DNA of 64,000 bases from assembly GCF_900100335.1 (NCBI RefSeq), contig NZ_FNFE01000005.1:310001-374000 (forward strand). Direction: 5' to 3'. The position numbers were made by a program, and so were the translations under genes. The notes under the pieces were generated by a model. That model was given only the letters and a program-made list of their open reading frames with translations, searched no databases and was not told the origin of the DNA. This document shows positions 1 to 8,807 of the stretch, piece by piece; position 1 is the first letter of the stretch; the number at the start of each line of letters is the position of its first letter. Source of the stretch: Natronorubrum texcoconense (GTDB lineage: Archaea; Halobacteriota; Halobacteria; Halobacteriales; Natrialbaceae).

Positions 1-1
1 C

Positions 2-919
2 ATCGATAGCAGCAGCGACAGCGACTCAGACGAGAGCTCACAGAGCGAAACGGACTCGAGCGAGAGCGACCGCAGCGTGAGCGAGAGCGCCTTCGACGAA
101 TCGGAGCGCGACGCGAGTCAGAACGACCGCACCCAGAGCGACCGCACGAGCTCCGACAGCGACAGCGACTCGAGTTCGAGCGACGAATCTGAACGCGACG
201 CGAGCAAGAGCGACCGTCACGGCTCCGAGAGCTCCCTCGACCAGAGCGACCGCGACGCGAGTACCGCCGACAGCGACCGGACCCACAGCGAGTCCGCCAG
301 CGATCAGAACACGAGCGACAGCAGCGACACCCAGAGCGACCAACAGGATAGTAGCCTAGACAGCACGGACAACGACAACGAACGCAGTAGCAGCGCGAAC
401 GACGAGCACGAAGTCTCGAGCGACCGCACCTACAGCGAGAACGACCAGAGCACGACCACCGACGAGAGCGACGTGAGCGAGAACGACCGCAGCGAGAGCA
501 GCGAGTCCGAACTCGACACCGACAGCGAGAGCGACGCTGGCGTCGACACCAGCGAGACGAAGGACGTCGAGAGCGAGTCCAGCAGCGACGCGGACAGCGC
601 CTCCGACAGCAGCCAGAGCGACCGTAGCGAGAGCAGTACCGACAGCCAGAGCGAGTCCAGCCTCGACAGCAGCGACAGCGACAGCGACGTCGACAGTCGG
701 GACAGCACCCGAAGCGACTCCGACACTGACTCCGAGAGCGTGAGCTCCCAGAGCGAGTCCGACGACAGTAGCTTCGACGAGTCCTACGACTCCAACTGCG
801 GCCACGGCGACTCCGACGCGGACGACGACAGCGACAACTCCGAAAGCACCGAGCGCTCCAGCGTGACCTCGAGCATCGGCAACGCATTCGGGAACCTCGT
901 GTCCGCCATCCTCGGCTAG
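2..919 (+). CDS. Ser/Asp-rich low-complexity acidic protein (5' partial)
   Basis: The frame is open from the window edge, so the true start lies upstream; an internal ATG at 77 is possible but unneeded. The protein is almost entirely Ser, Asp, Glu, Asn, Gln, Thr and Arg in short alternations of the SDSD, SESE and SDR type. It closes with a different, mildly hydrophobic tail (SSIGNAFGNLVSAILG). Serine is mostly AGC, which gives near-periodic AGC-GAC/GAG-AGC DNA. I see no enzyme motif, and the N-terminus is not visible, so a signal peptide cannot be judged. A surface, matrix or spacer protein is one guess; the function is unknown. A run of six T at 945-950 follows the stop and may end the transcript. 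Confidence 0.7.
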   Translation: MDSSSDSDSDESSQSETDSSESDRSVSESAFDESERDASQNDRTQSDRTSSDSDSDSSSSDESERDASKSDRHGSESSLDQSDRDASTADSDRTHSESASDQNTSDSSDTQSDQQDSSLDSTDNDNERSSSANDEHEVSSDRTYSENDQSTTTDESDVSENDRSESSESELDTDSESDAGVDTSETKDVESESSSDADSASDSSQSDRSESSTDSQSESSLDSSDSDSDVDSRDSTRSDSDTDSESVSSQSESDDSSFDESYDSNCGHGDSDADDDSDNSESTERSSVTSSIGNAFGNLVSAILG

Positions 920-944
920 AGACGCGAACGCGACCCGTCGGCTC

Positions 945-950
945 TTTTTT
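945..950 (+). terminator. oligo-T tract after the Ser/Asp-rich gene
   Basis: Six consecutive T lie 26 bases past the stop codon in an otherwise GC-rich spacer. Archaeal RNA polymerase terminates at such tracts without needing a hairpin. Assignment is by position only. Confidence 0.4.
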
Positions 951-1212
951 GTGGCACCGTCGACGACTCGAGAGCAGCCGCATCGGACGTCGATCGAGTC
1001 GACGAACGAGGTTATGATATCGACCGGAGCGACTCCGTCGTACACCCGTGAGACCACCTTCGGTCACGTCGACCATCCAGACGTGAGTCCGCGAGGGAGT
1101 CGGTATCGTCCGTCGACAGCGAGTTCGGTCAGTCCGTTCCAACGTCCTCCGGTATCCCCCGATCAACGACATCGGCGCACGTCCTACTACCGTTGCGCTC
1201 CTTTGAGAACGT

Positions 1213-1866
1213 ATGAGCACCAACGAAACGACGATAGGCTCCGTCGAACGCCAACCTTCGGGACCACGGTGGGGCAACGCCACTCAACACGCAGTCGACA
1301 GCTATCTCCACGCCAACGACGCGCTGTTCTCCGCGTTCGGTCTCTCCGCCCCGAGGACGACGGACGATCGAATCGACGCACCGATCGGCGGACTGACCTA
1401 CGCGGCACCCGACTGGTCGATGGAGCGATCGGCGGAACGCGTCGACGAACTCGACGTGGGATCGTACGTCCGATTCACGAAGTCCATTCCGGCAAGTGAC
1501 CTCGAAGCGTTCGCGCGGATCAGCGGTGATACGAACCGGCTACACCTGGAGGAGTCGTTCGCGACCCACACGCGCTTCGACGGCCGCATCGCCCACGGAG
1601 CGCTCGTCGCGGGGACGATCAGTGCCGCCCTCGCTCGCCTCCCCGGACTCGCGATCTACCTCTCGCAAAACCTGCAGTTCAACGCGCCGGTCTATCCCGG
1701 CGATACCGTCACCGCCGAGTGTGAAATCGTCGAGACGCTCGGGGGTGGGCGCTACCGCCTCGCCACCACGGTGTACGACGAGGACGGCGACGCCGTGATC
1801 GACGGCGAGGCGGTCGTCCTCGTCGAAGATCGATCGCCAGTAGCGGCGACGACTCCGGATCTGTGA
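1213..1866 (+). CDS. MaoC-family (R)-hydratase/dehydratase
   Basis: A 217-aa protein whose second half (about 90-205) is a hot-dog-fold MaoC domain. It holds the hydratase-2 signature: SGDTNRLHLEESFA with the catalytic Asp and His, then a Phe and the conserved IAHG about 15 residues on. Such enzymes hydrate trans-2-enoyl-CoA to (R)-3-hydroxyacyl-CoA; in haloarchaea, relatives feed polyhydroxyalkanoate synthesis. The first 80 residues are an extra N-terminal segment with a helical stretch (AVDSYLHANDALFSAFG) reminiscent of granule-associated proteins; that link is inference. No pha synthase gene is in the window. Five T at 1913-1917 may terminate it. The ATG at 1213 is the only good start. Confidence 0.85.
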   Translation: MSTNETTIGSVERQPSGPRWGNATQHAVDSYLHANDALFSAFGLSAPRTTDDRIDAPIGGLTYAAPDWSMERSAERVDELDVGSYVRFTKSIPASDLEAFARISGDTNRLHLEESFATHTRFDGRIAHGALVAGTISAALARLPGLAIYLSQNLQFNAPVYPGDTVTAECEIVETLGGGRYRLATTVYDEDGDAVIDGEAVVLVEDRSPVAATTPDL

Positions 1867-2122
1867 CGCGACCGACGTCGCGTATCGAAAGCGTTCAGAC
1901 GCGTCAACCCTGTTTTTACAGCCGGGACAGTCGCTGATTCAGTATCGTTCGAGTCTGTTCCGTACCGTCGTCCGGAGCATCACTAGGAAACTCGAGGCTC
2001 GACGAATCGATCGGCGCCCCGTCGTGGAGTGGTCGAGGTGCTCGGAGTGGCGGTACTGAATGCCCGATCCGGTCGTCGGAGAGAATGACTTCTGAAACAA
2101 TCTGTGCGTCCGAACCCACAAA

Positions 2123-2317
2123 TCAGTCGTCGACGGGCTTCGTGACTCGCGAAATTTCGATGTCGAGGTCGGGGAGATCCTCGTCGCTACAGCGATGGGT
2201 CCACGCGCCTTCGGGAGAAATGTCGTTCGCCGTGGCGCTCGTAATCAGATCGCAGAGGGCGCTGTGGAACTCCGATTCGGTCGTGATTGGAAAGTCGATC
2301 GATGGGTTGGTTTGCAT
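2123..2317 (-). CDS. small conserved haloarchaeal protein
   Basis: A 64-aa acidic protein starting MQTNPSIDFPITTE, with a centre reading LITSATANDISPEGAW and an end rich in Asp/Glu (DLPDLDIEISRV). The pattern of a helix of alternating hydrophobics, then 'N-x-hydrophobic-x-x-E-G-x-W' and a terminal beta strand, matches short single-domain proteins seen in many halophilic archaea. No enzymatic residues are apparent. It is transcribed alone and the neighbours give no functional clue. I recognise the family type only and cannot assign a function. Confidence 0.55.
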   Translation of the reverse strand: MQTNPSIDFPITTESEFHSALCDLITSATANDISPEGAWTHRCSDEDLPDLDIEISRVTKPVDD

Positions 2318-2478
2318 TTGTGATCACGGTATCCGTTTCTGAAATTCGGTCGGGGTGCCCGAGAGCGTTATCGAGCGGTTTCCACTCTCGTTTCAGGATA
2401 TTACACGATATACGCGCTCATCATAGATAACCTGTGAGCCGAAGGATGTCAATCGGTACGTTTGCTGAAACGATCGAG

Positions 2479-3525
2479 TTACCTCGATTCCAGTTCGCGT
2501 CGAGGGGGACTCGCCGAGAGTCCCGGTTCAGCAGTCGAGAACAGCGGACTGTTCACGTGCTCGAGCGCGGATGACTGATAAATATCGTCGATCACGCGCT
2601 GGACCGCTAACGCCTCTTCGACGGTGTTTCGCCTCGGATCGACGTCGCGTTCGACCGCGTCGAGGAACGCGCGCGCCTGCTGCTCGTACGGATCGATTCG
2701 ATCGATGTCGATGGCCGTTCGGCGACCACTATCGAATAGCTCGAGCCGTTCGTCACCGGGGGTCAGTTCCGCGCTCCCGTCGGTACCGTCGATCACGAAC
2801 GCCCTGTTGTCGGACCCGTTCGTCCGCCAGGCGACTTCCAGAGAGATCGTCGCTCCGTCAGCGCAGCGAACGAACGCGCTCGCCGCGTCTTCGACCTCGA
2901 ACGCGCGGTCGGGACCCCGGCGAGTCGTTCCGACTACGTCTTCGACGCGCGGAAAATCGAGGAGATACAGCGCGAGGTCGATCGCGTGCACGCCGATATC
3001 GATCAGCGCGCCGCCGCCGGAGATGTCTCCTCGAGTGAACCACCCGCCGTGTTCCGGAACGCCGTTCTGCCGGACGTAGTTCGCCTGGACGTGCGTGAGA
3101 TCGCCGAAACGACCAGCCACCTGAAGTTGCTTGAACCGTTCGACGACGGGCCGATAGCGGTTGTGAAACCCGATCATGCAGACCCCGTCGGCCGTCGCAG
3201 CGACGTCGGCGATTCGCCGGGCGTTGAGCCAGGTATCCGCCATCGGTTTCTCGAGGAACACGTCGAGTCCGGCTTCGAGAGCCGCGATCGCGTACCGCTC
3301 GTGATACGTATTTGGCACGGCGATGACGACGGCATCGACGACGGTGAACAGTTCGTGGTGGTCGTCGAATACCGGTGCGGCAAAGTCTTCGACGAACCGT
3401 CGCCGCGCATCGTCATTGCTATCCATCCCAGCGACGTCCGCACCGAGTGTAACGAAACGCTCAGCGTGAAGGCAGCCGATATTTCCGAGACCGATGATTC
3501 CGATGGTTGTGTTTGTGGGTTTCAT
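2479..3525 (-). CDS. Gfo/Idh/MocA family NAD(P)-dependent oxidoreductase
   Basis: A 348-aa two-domain oxidoreductase. The N-terminal Rossmann fold opens with GIIGLGNIGCLHAERF (GxGxxG). The family EKP motif appears as FLEKPMADT near residue 92. The C-terminal alpha/beta substrate domain contains the GGGALIDIGVHAIDLALYLL segment that carries the conserved DxGxHxID catalytic element. These enzymes oxidise or reduce sugars, inositols or related polyols at one carbon, and the substrate cannot be read from sequence. No sugar transport gene is adjacent. The last 25 residues are Ser/Arg-rich and probably disordered. Length is normal for the family. Confidence 0.9.
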   Translation of the reverse strand: MKPTNTTIGIIGLGNIGCLHAERFVTLGADVAGMDSNDDARRRFVEDFAAPVFDDHHELFTVVDAVVIAVPNTYHERYAIAALEAGLDVFLEKPMADTWLNARRIADVAATADGVCMIGFHNRYRPVVERFKQLQVAGRFGDLTHVQANYVRQNGVPEHGGWFTRGDISGGGALIDIGVHAIDLALYLLDFPRVEDVVGTTRRGPDRAFEVEDAASAFVRCADGATISLEVAWRTNGSDNRAFVIDGTDGSAELTPGDERLELFDSGRRTAIDIDRIDPYEQQARAFLDAVERDVDPRRNTVEEALAVQRVIDDIYQSSALEHVNSPLFSTAEPGLSASPPRRELESR

Positions 3526-3552
3526 GATCGTAACCGAAGACGCTGCGAGATG

Positions 3553-3732
3553 TTACTGAGACGAATCGATGAGGACGGCGTGATCCGAGGTAATCCACGC
3601 GGTAGGCTGGCGTATATCGTAGATGACGGCTGACCCATCTTCGGTCGTAAACGACACGAAGCTCGCGAGACGATCCGGTCTAGCCCCGTCCGAAATATCC
3701 GATCGATTTGGACTGTGTCTTCCGTGGTACAT
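3553..3732 (-). CDS. DUF7331-like small protein
   Basis: A 59-aa protein from the ATG at 3732; an upstream ATG at 3786 would add 18 basic, unlikely residues. The C-terminal half reads DGSAVIYDIRQPTAWITSD. This aligns with the 57-aa product encoded at 8584-8757 through the pattern DGxxxIYDxxxxTAWxxSxxAxxL, so the two are paralogues. The pattern resembles the tiny haloarchaeal proteins grouped as DUF7331; no biochemical role is known to me. It lies just upstream of the Gfo/Idh/MocA gene in the same orientation (27-bp gap) and may be co-transcribed with it. Confidence 0.55.
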   Translation of the reverse strand: MYHGRHSPNRSDISDGARPDRLASFVSFTTEDGSAVIYDIRQPTAWITSDHAVLIDSSQ

Positions 3733-3966
3733 CAGCGGGTCACGGAGGACTAGAGGTGCGCTCGGGGGATTACGTTTCAGCCCCATTACGTGTTTTTCGC
3801 GACCCAGTTGCGTGACCGACGGCCGGAGTTGGCGTCTCGCCCCCTCAATACGTAGGTTTGATCACGAACGGCCAGACCTGTTTCGTGCGTGCGTGGTTCC
3901 GGATGAGACATAGCGTTCTACCGAGTCGGCATACGTCGATCGGCGGTCGCTTCGAAGGCACCGTGC
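3733..3966. other. intergenic stretch without a recognised gene
   Basis: Reading frames here are short, with no conserved motif that I can see. It ends at the palindromic repeat that begins at 3967. Confidence 0.4.
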
Positions 3967-4050
3967 TATAGTAACAACTGAAACGAGTTACACACTGATC
4001 GCACAGCTATCGTGCGATAAGGTGTGCATTGACTTTCAGTGGCTACTATA
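3967..4050 (+). repeat. 84-bp palindromic MITE-like element, copy 1
   Basis: The two arms are imperfect inverted repeats. The left arm starts TATAGTAACAACTGAAACGA and the right arm ends TTTCAGTGGCTACTATA; they fold over a short centre near 4012. A second copy of exactly the same length lies in inverted orientation at 20249-20332 with about eight mismatches by eye and no gaps. There is no coding capacity. Length, terminal inverted repeats and dispersion fit a miniature inverted-repeat transposable element; the parent transposase is not in the window. It ends 132 bp before the lipoprotein start codon. Confidence 0.75.
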
Positions 4051-4151
4051 CCTCCGTTCCGTCTGATCGGTTTCGAGCGCGACGATCGGCTCGCGAATCG
4101 GAGGGCGGAATCTACCCGCACCTTCTCTACTCGCGGTCATCGTTCGTCGCC

Positions 4152-4161
4152 TGTTAAAAAG
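4152..4161 (+). promoter_or_regulatory. TATA-like box for the lipoprotein gene
   Basis: TGTTAAAAAG is centred about 26 bp upstream of the ATG at 4183, the spacing expected for a leaderless or near-leaderless haloarchaeal transcript. Confidence 0.4.
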
Positions 4162-4182
4162 GGTGCCGGGACTGGTATCGCT

Positions 4183-4878
4183 ATGAGACGACGAACACTG
4201 CTGACAGCGGTTGCTGGAGTGCTCCTGGCAGGCTGTTCGACGGCGGAGTCCGACGGTAACACCGAAGCAGACGAGACCGGCGATCGATCGACGTCGGATA
4301 CTGGAGCGGGCACGGAGGACGAAGAGTTGAGCGACGCCGACATCCTCGAGCAGTTCGGCTCGGAACTCGAGGCGAGCGGATTCGACGGGGTCGTCGTCGA
4401 CGTGGTTGACGACAGTATCGAAGTAGGATACGACGCGACCGGAACCGCCGAAGACGACGTCGCTGTGGAAATCGAACTGATCGCAGACGGGTACACGACC
4501 ATTATTGAACACGGGTTGTCGTCGACGCACCTCGACGCGACCGCCTTCGATTCGGACGATCAAGAGCCGCTCGATCACTTTTCGATCGACAGCGAGTGGG
4601 TCGACGCGTATCTCTCGGAATCGCTCGAGTGGCGCGAGTTGCTCACCCGAATTGCGGAAACGTTCGAGTCGGAAGAGCCGGTCGACGGGCAGGGGGACGA
4701 GGCGGAATCGAACGCCGAGGAGGAAAGCGACCCTGACGAGGAGGGCAAAGGAGACGACGAAACGGAGAGCGACGAAAATGATGGTGATGATGACGGAGAT
4801 GGTAGCGATAGTGACGATGGTGACGACGACGATGGCGGAAACGAAACTGAGGGAGACGGCGACACGAACGACGAGTGA
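4183..4878 (+). CDS. lipoprotein with acidic low-complexity tail
   Basis: 231 aa from the ATG at 4183. The frame runs further upstream, but only this start gives a proper signal: MRRRTLLTAVAGVLLAGC, with an RRR n-region, a hydrophobic core and the lipobox LAGC, suggesting a lipid-anchored extracellular protein (possibly Tat-exported). Residues about 45-150 form a compact, acidic alpha/beta-looking domain with no motif I recognise. The last 65 residues are almost all Asp, Glu, Gly, Ser and Asn. Its position in front of a sensory regulator suggests, but does not show, an extracellular role linked to signalling. The function is unknown. Confidence 0.75.
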   Translation: MRRRTLLTAVAGVLLAGCSTAESDGNTEADETGDRSTSDTGAGTEDEELSDADILEQFGSELEASGFDGVVVDVVDDSIEVGYDATGTAEDDVAVEIELIADGYTTIIEHGLSSTHLDATAFDSDDQEPLDHFSIDSEWVDAYLSESLEWRELLTRIAETFESEEPVDGQGDEAESNAEEESDPDEEGKGDDETESDENDGDDDGDGSDSDDGDDDDGGNETEGDGDTNDE

Positions 4879-5162
4879 GACCCGCAGTTGGTCCTGAACC
4901 ATCTTTGGAGAGGACGTACGCCTTCGAATCCACCGCGTTCGAGGGATCGAGTCGAGACTGGTCGAATCTGGCGACGCGTTCGGTACGGTGGCGACGGACA
5001 GCGCGAGTGCTCCCCCGTCGCTCGTCGGAGCCGAATCGGTATCGTGCCAATCTCTGACACACATGGTTCGAGTGGTTATACTGTTCTATTTCTAATGTAA
5101 GGCTATTATTTCATAATTCTGCATGGAACACTTATCTCCACAGGGGGCGTTAAATTACGCTA

Positions 5163-8100
5163 ATGAACACCATATCTCCCCGAGTCGACGACACGTTCTT
5201 CGAGGACGTGATAGATACCGTTACTGAAGGCGTGATCAGTTTCGAGACCGACGGAACGATCGTTTTCGCCAACCGGGCCGCACGGGAACTACTCGGATAC
5301 GCACCCGGAGAGTTGCTCGAACGATCGGTCGGCGAACTGCTCCCGAACGACAAGCGATCGGTATTCGACCGCCTCCGACGGCGACCGACGGGAACGAAGG
5401 AAGCACCGGTTCCGTTTGCATTTCTGGACCACCGCGGCCGCGAGGTTCCGGTGACTCTCGCACTGCACCGTACGACGCGGGACGAGGACCCGCTGTATAT
5501 TACTAATTTTCACAAAACAACGGGGGGTGACGACTCGCCCGCAGTTCGAGCGCCGGAGTCGACGTTCGAGCCCGTATTCGAGCACCCGTCTATCGGAATC
5601 GCCGCCTTCGATCCCGAATCGTGGACGATCACCGACTGCAACGACCGATTCCGAGATCTTCTCGACCGCTCGAGCGACGACGTTCGCTCACTCGAACTCG
5701 CAGCTCTCGCGCCACGCGACGAAGAGTCGCTTCGAACGCTCCTCTCGGCGACGGTCGATGAAGGGTGGGGTTGGAGCAACGATATCAGGCTCCGAGACGG
5801 AGGCGGCGAGGACGTCCGCGTCGTGATTTCGACGTCGACGATCGGGCACTCGGATCGGCTACGCGTGCTCGCGAGCGTCCATACGTACGTCCAACGAACC
5901 GAATACGAACGCCGACTCGAGGCGCTCAACGAAGCTGCTCGGGAACTCATGGTCGCCGAAACTCCCGAGCAAATCGGGCGGATCACCGTCGACGTCGTCG
6001 AAACGGTACTGCAACGATCGTTCGCGGCAGTGTGGTGTGCTACTGACGACGAGGACGTCCTTCGCGCTACGGCAGCGAGCCGGGAAGCGACCAGCGCATC
6101 GGGCGGGTCGGCGGCGGAACCCATCCCGTCGATCACCGCGGAGACGGCCGAGATGACGGTTTTCGAGGACGGCGAACCGATCGTTCTCGACGCGTACGAG
6201 ACGGTGACGAATCCGGCGCATCCGGGGATGGGACTCGACGAACGGCTCGTCGTTCCGCTCGGAACGCACGGTCTGCTGGCGGTCAGCTCCACCGGCGACG
6301 AGGAGATCGATGCACCCTTGCAGGAACTCATCGAGATCCTCGGAAAACACACGCGGACGGCGTTCGACCGACTCGAGCGCGAGCAGCTGCTTCGCCAACG
6401 CTCTGCGGTTATCGACGCAGCCATCGACGGGATGGCGATCGCGAACGAAGACGGCGTGTTCACGTACGCGAACGACGTGTACGCCGACCTGTTCGGATAC
6501 GACGATTCGATCGACCTGGTCGAAACGAGTTGGAAGGATCTCTTCGGCTCGAGCGAACTCGCGCGCTACGAGTCCGAGGTGCTCCCGGTCGTGTCCGAGC
6601 GGGGATCGTGGCGCGGAGAGGCGATCGGGAGGTCCCGGACGGGGGACGACATTCCGCTGGAGATCTCGCTCTCCATGCTCGCCGACGGCTCCTCGGTCTG
6701 CATCGCTCGCGATATTACCGAGCGGAAAGCTCAGGAGCGGCAACTCGAGGCGCTTACCGACGGTCTCCGATCGTTGATGACGGCTGGCGACAGCGAGGCA
6801 GTCAGCCAAACGAGCGTCGACGCAATCGAGGACGTTCTCGGGTTCGATCGGGCCTGTATGCGCCTCTTCGACCCGGACACGAACCGCCTCGAGTGCGTCG
6901 CGCTTACGGACGCGGCCGAGGCGCTGCTCGAAACGCAGCGAGCGTACGATCTCGAAGCGACCCTCGCCGGTCACGCGTTCCGAGAAGAGCGGGCGGTGAT
7001 CGACCGACGAACGCCCGAACGACGAGGGGACGATCACTCGAGTCTACACGTGCCGGTGGGAGAGTACGGTGTTCTCACCATCGTCTCGGACGGCGAGGAC
7101 GAACTCGACGAACGCAACGTACAACTCGTCGAAATGCTGGCCGTCAACGCGAGAACTGCGATCGCTCGAGCGGAGCGAATCCGGCACCTCAGAACGCACG
7201 AACAGGAGCTGCGCCAGCAGCGCGATCAACTCGAAACGCACAACCAGATCAACAACCTCGTTCAGGAGATCGGTCGTCGACTCCTCGAGGCGACGACGCG
7301 CGAGGAACTCGAGCGAACGATCTGTGAGCAGTTGGGCGATACTGATCTGTACCAGAGCGCATGGATCGGTGATATCGAGGCGAGCACCGACCGAATCACG
7401 ACCCGCGTCGGGTTCGGAATCACGGACGACGATCTCGAGGCGATCAACGGGATGTCGATCTCGAGCGTCGGCCGCGGGACCGTCGAACGGATGCTCGAGA
7501 CCGGATCGCTCGAGGTCGTGAGGTCCTACCAGTTCGCGGGTGAGTACCCGAACGGTGAGGAGTCGTCTCCGGACGCCCTGTCCACCGCGGCGATCCCCCT
7601 CACGTACGGCAATCAACTGCTCGGCGTGCTGGTGGTAAACGGTACGGGTGGCAGTCTCTTCAGCGAAGAGACGATAAGCGGATTCGAGTCGCTCGGAAAG
7701 GTGACCGGGTTCGCTATCAACGCGACCAGGAACAGGCGACTGTTACTGACCGACTCGATGATCGAACTGGTGCTTCTCGTCGAGGATTCGCAGCGGTTCT
7801 ACCTCGCCGTTTCGTCCGAACTCGACTGCGAATGCCGGTTCGAGCGATCGGTTCCGATCGAGGCGGGGAAGATCCTCAATTACCACACGATCACGGGCAG
7901 TGATCCGACATCGGTTCTGGAGGCCGCTAGGAGCTCTGCGCAGGTCGAAAACGCACGCGTGATCAGCGAGGGCGACGATAGCCTCCTGCTCCAGACGCTC
8001 ACGTCGAAGTCCACGGCACACGTCGCCTTGCAAGCCGGTGCAACCCTCAAATCCGCGGTTGCTACCGGCGGTGAAGCGCGGATCGTTCTCGAGACCCCGC

Positions 8101-8417
8101 AGACGGCCGACGTCCGGAAAATCGTCTCCCAGTTCGACGAGGAGTTCTCGAACGTGGAACTCGCAGCGAAGCGGGAGCGCGATCGATCGATCGAGACCGC
8201 AGCGGAGTTTCGCCGGGCAGTCGACGACGGGCTCACGGAGAAACAGCGGTCAGCGCTCGAGTCGGCGTACGCCTCCGGTTACTACGACTGGCCTCGAGCG
8301 ATCACCGCGGAAGAACTCGCGGCGTCGATGGAGATCTCCTCGTCGACGCTCCACCAGCACTTGCGAAAGGGAATCTGGAGCCTGCTTCGGGCGTTCCTCG
8401 ACGACCAGTCAGAGTGA
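5163..8417 (+). CDS. PAS/GAF multidomain bacterio-opsin-activator-type regulator (BAT, HTH_10)
   Basis: A 1084-aa cytoplasmic one-component sensor-regulator. Domains in order: PAS about 12-110, PAS about 135-240, GAF about 255-405, PAS about 415-525 (ends DITERKAQERQLE), GAF about 535-690, GAF about 705-860, BAT domain about 870-1015, and HTH_10 at about 1025-1080, with LTEKQRSALESAYASGYYDW and SSSTLHQHLRKG as the DNA-reading helices. There is no histidine-kinase or receiver domain and no membrane segment. Proteins of this class are thought to couple light, oxygen or redox cues to transcription, as Bat does for bacterio-opsin; ligand and targets are unknown here. It is a clear paralogue of the product encoded at 17616-20051. 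Confidence 0.9.
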   Translation: MNTISPRVDDTFFEDVIDTVTEGVISFETDGTIVFANRAARELLGYAPGELLERSVGELLPNDKRSVFDRLRRRPTGTKEAPVPFAFLDHRGREVPVTLALHRTTRDEDPLYITNFHKTTGGDDSPAVRAPESTFEPVFEHPSIGIAAFDPESWTITDCNDRFRDLLDRSSDDVRSLELAALAPRDEESLRTLLSATVDEGWGWSNDIRLRDGGGEDVRVVISTSTIGHSDRLRVLASVHTYVQRTEYERRLEALNEAARELMVAETPEQIGRITVDVVETVLQRSFAAVWCATDDEDVLRATAASREATSASGGSAAEPIPSITAETAEMTVFEDGEPIVLDAYETVTNPAHPGMGLDERLVVPLGTHGLLAVSSTGDEEIDAPLQELIEILGKHTRTAFDRLEREQLLRQRSAVIDAAIDGMAIANEDGVFTYANDVYADLFGYDDSIDLVETSWKDLFGSSELARYESEVLPVVSERGSWRGEAIGRSRTGDDIPLEISLSMLADGSSVCIARDITERKAQERQLEALTDGLRSLMTAGDSEAVSQTSVDAIEDVLGFDRACMRLFDPDTNRLECVALTDAAEALLETQRAYDLEATLAGHAFREERAVIDRRTPERRGDDHSSLHVPVGEYGVLTIVSDGEDELDERNVQLVEMLAVNARTAIARAERIRHLRTHEQELRQQRDQLETHNQINNLVQEIGRRLLEATTREELERTICEQLGDTDLYQSAWIGDIEASTDRITTRVGFGITDDDLEAINGMSISSVGRGTVERMLETGSLEVVRSYQFAGEYPNGEESSPDALSTAAIPLTYGNQLLGVLVVNGTGGSLFSEETISGFESLGKVTGFAINATRNRRLLLTDSMIELVLLVEDSQRFYLAVSSELDCECRFERSVPIEAGKILNYHTITGSDPTSVLEAARSSAQVENARVISEGDDSLLLQTLTSKSTAHVALQAGATLKSAVATGGEARIVLETPQTADVRKIVSQFDEEFSNVELAAKRERDRSIETAAEFRRAVDDGLTEKQRSALESAYASGYYDWPRAITAEELAASMEISSSTLHQHLRKGIWSLLRAFLDDQSE

Positions 8418-8583
8418 ACATCGGACGGGACGGCGTGACTACCTGCTAACGTATTTCGGTCCAGCGGATCGACGTGAGTCGGCGTCCAGCAGATGTTCTC
8501 CGGTCTCGTAACGAACGGGAAGACGCGTGCGGTAGCTGCGCAGAACGGGAACGACCGCCGCACGCCGAAATCCCACGCAACTC

Positions 8584-8757
8584 ATGGTATCGTACGATAG
8601 TTCCGACGGTCGCCGTACCGACGCCGAGCCTCCACGTATCCCGACGACCATCGTCGCCGATATCGATCACGACGGGAACGTCACGATATACGACGAGCAC
8701 CGAGAGACGGCCTGGCTCAGTTCGACGTTTGCGCTCTCGCTCAAACACGTGGCTTGA
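8584..8757 (+). CDS. DUF7331-like small protein, 3' end abutting a TnpB element
   Basis: A 57-aa protein with the core DHDGNVTIYDEHRETAWLSS, paralogous to the product at 3553-3732 (shared DGxxxIYDxxxxTAWxxSxxA). It lies 166 bp downstream of the large regulator and on the same strand. Its stop codon TGA (8755-8757) sits exactly where the right end of the TnpB element begins, so the element may have replaced the last natural codons and supplied the stop. Length is still normal relative to its paralogue, so it is probably functional. The biochemical role is unknown. Confidence 0.55.
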   Translation: MVSYDSSDGRRTDAEPPRIPTTIVADIDHDGNVTIYDEHRETAWLSSTFALSLKHVA

Positions 8758-8807
8758 CATCCTCCCCGCCCTGAAGGGCGAGGATTCCCGCGTTGGGATA
8801 TTGTGGT
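8758..8807 (-). ncRNA. right-end/omegaRNA 3' segment of the TnpB element
   Basis: The segment between the tnpB stop (8808) and the probable element end holds a six-base-pair GC stem (CGCCCT/AGGGCG) with a short loop, followed on the minus strand by GGGGAGGATGTCA. In characterised TnpB systems the guide RNA covers the 3' end of tnpB plus this right end, and the guide is the flanking host sequence. Here that would be the 3' end of the gene at 8584-8757. Assignment is by structural analogy. Confidence 0.45.

Noticed and set aside
38-1057. Long minus-strand frames opposite the Ser/Asp-rich gene
   Set aside because: They mirror the periodic AGC/GAC codons and encode only Ala/Val/Arg or Ser/Leu monotony with no domain.
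4036-5064. 342-codon minus-strand frame opposite the lipoprotein
   Set aside because: Val/Ser/Phe repeats complementary to the acidic tail; the + strand has a signal peptide and lipobox.
5510-7616. Long antisense frames (up to about 390 codons) inside the first regulator
   Set aside because: Arg/Ser-rich translations without motifs; the + strand frame has a full domain series. High GC creates such shadows.
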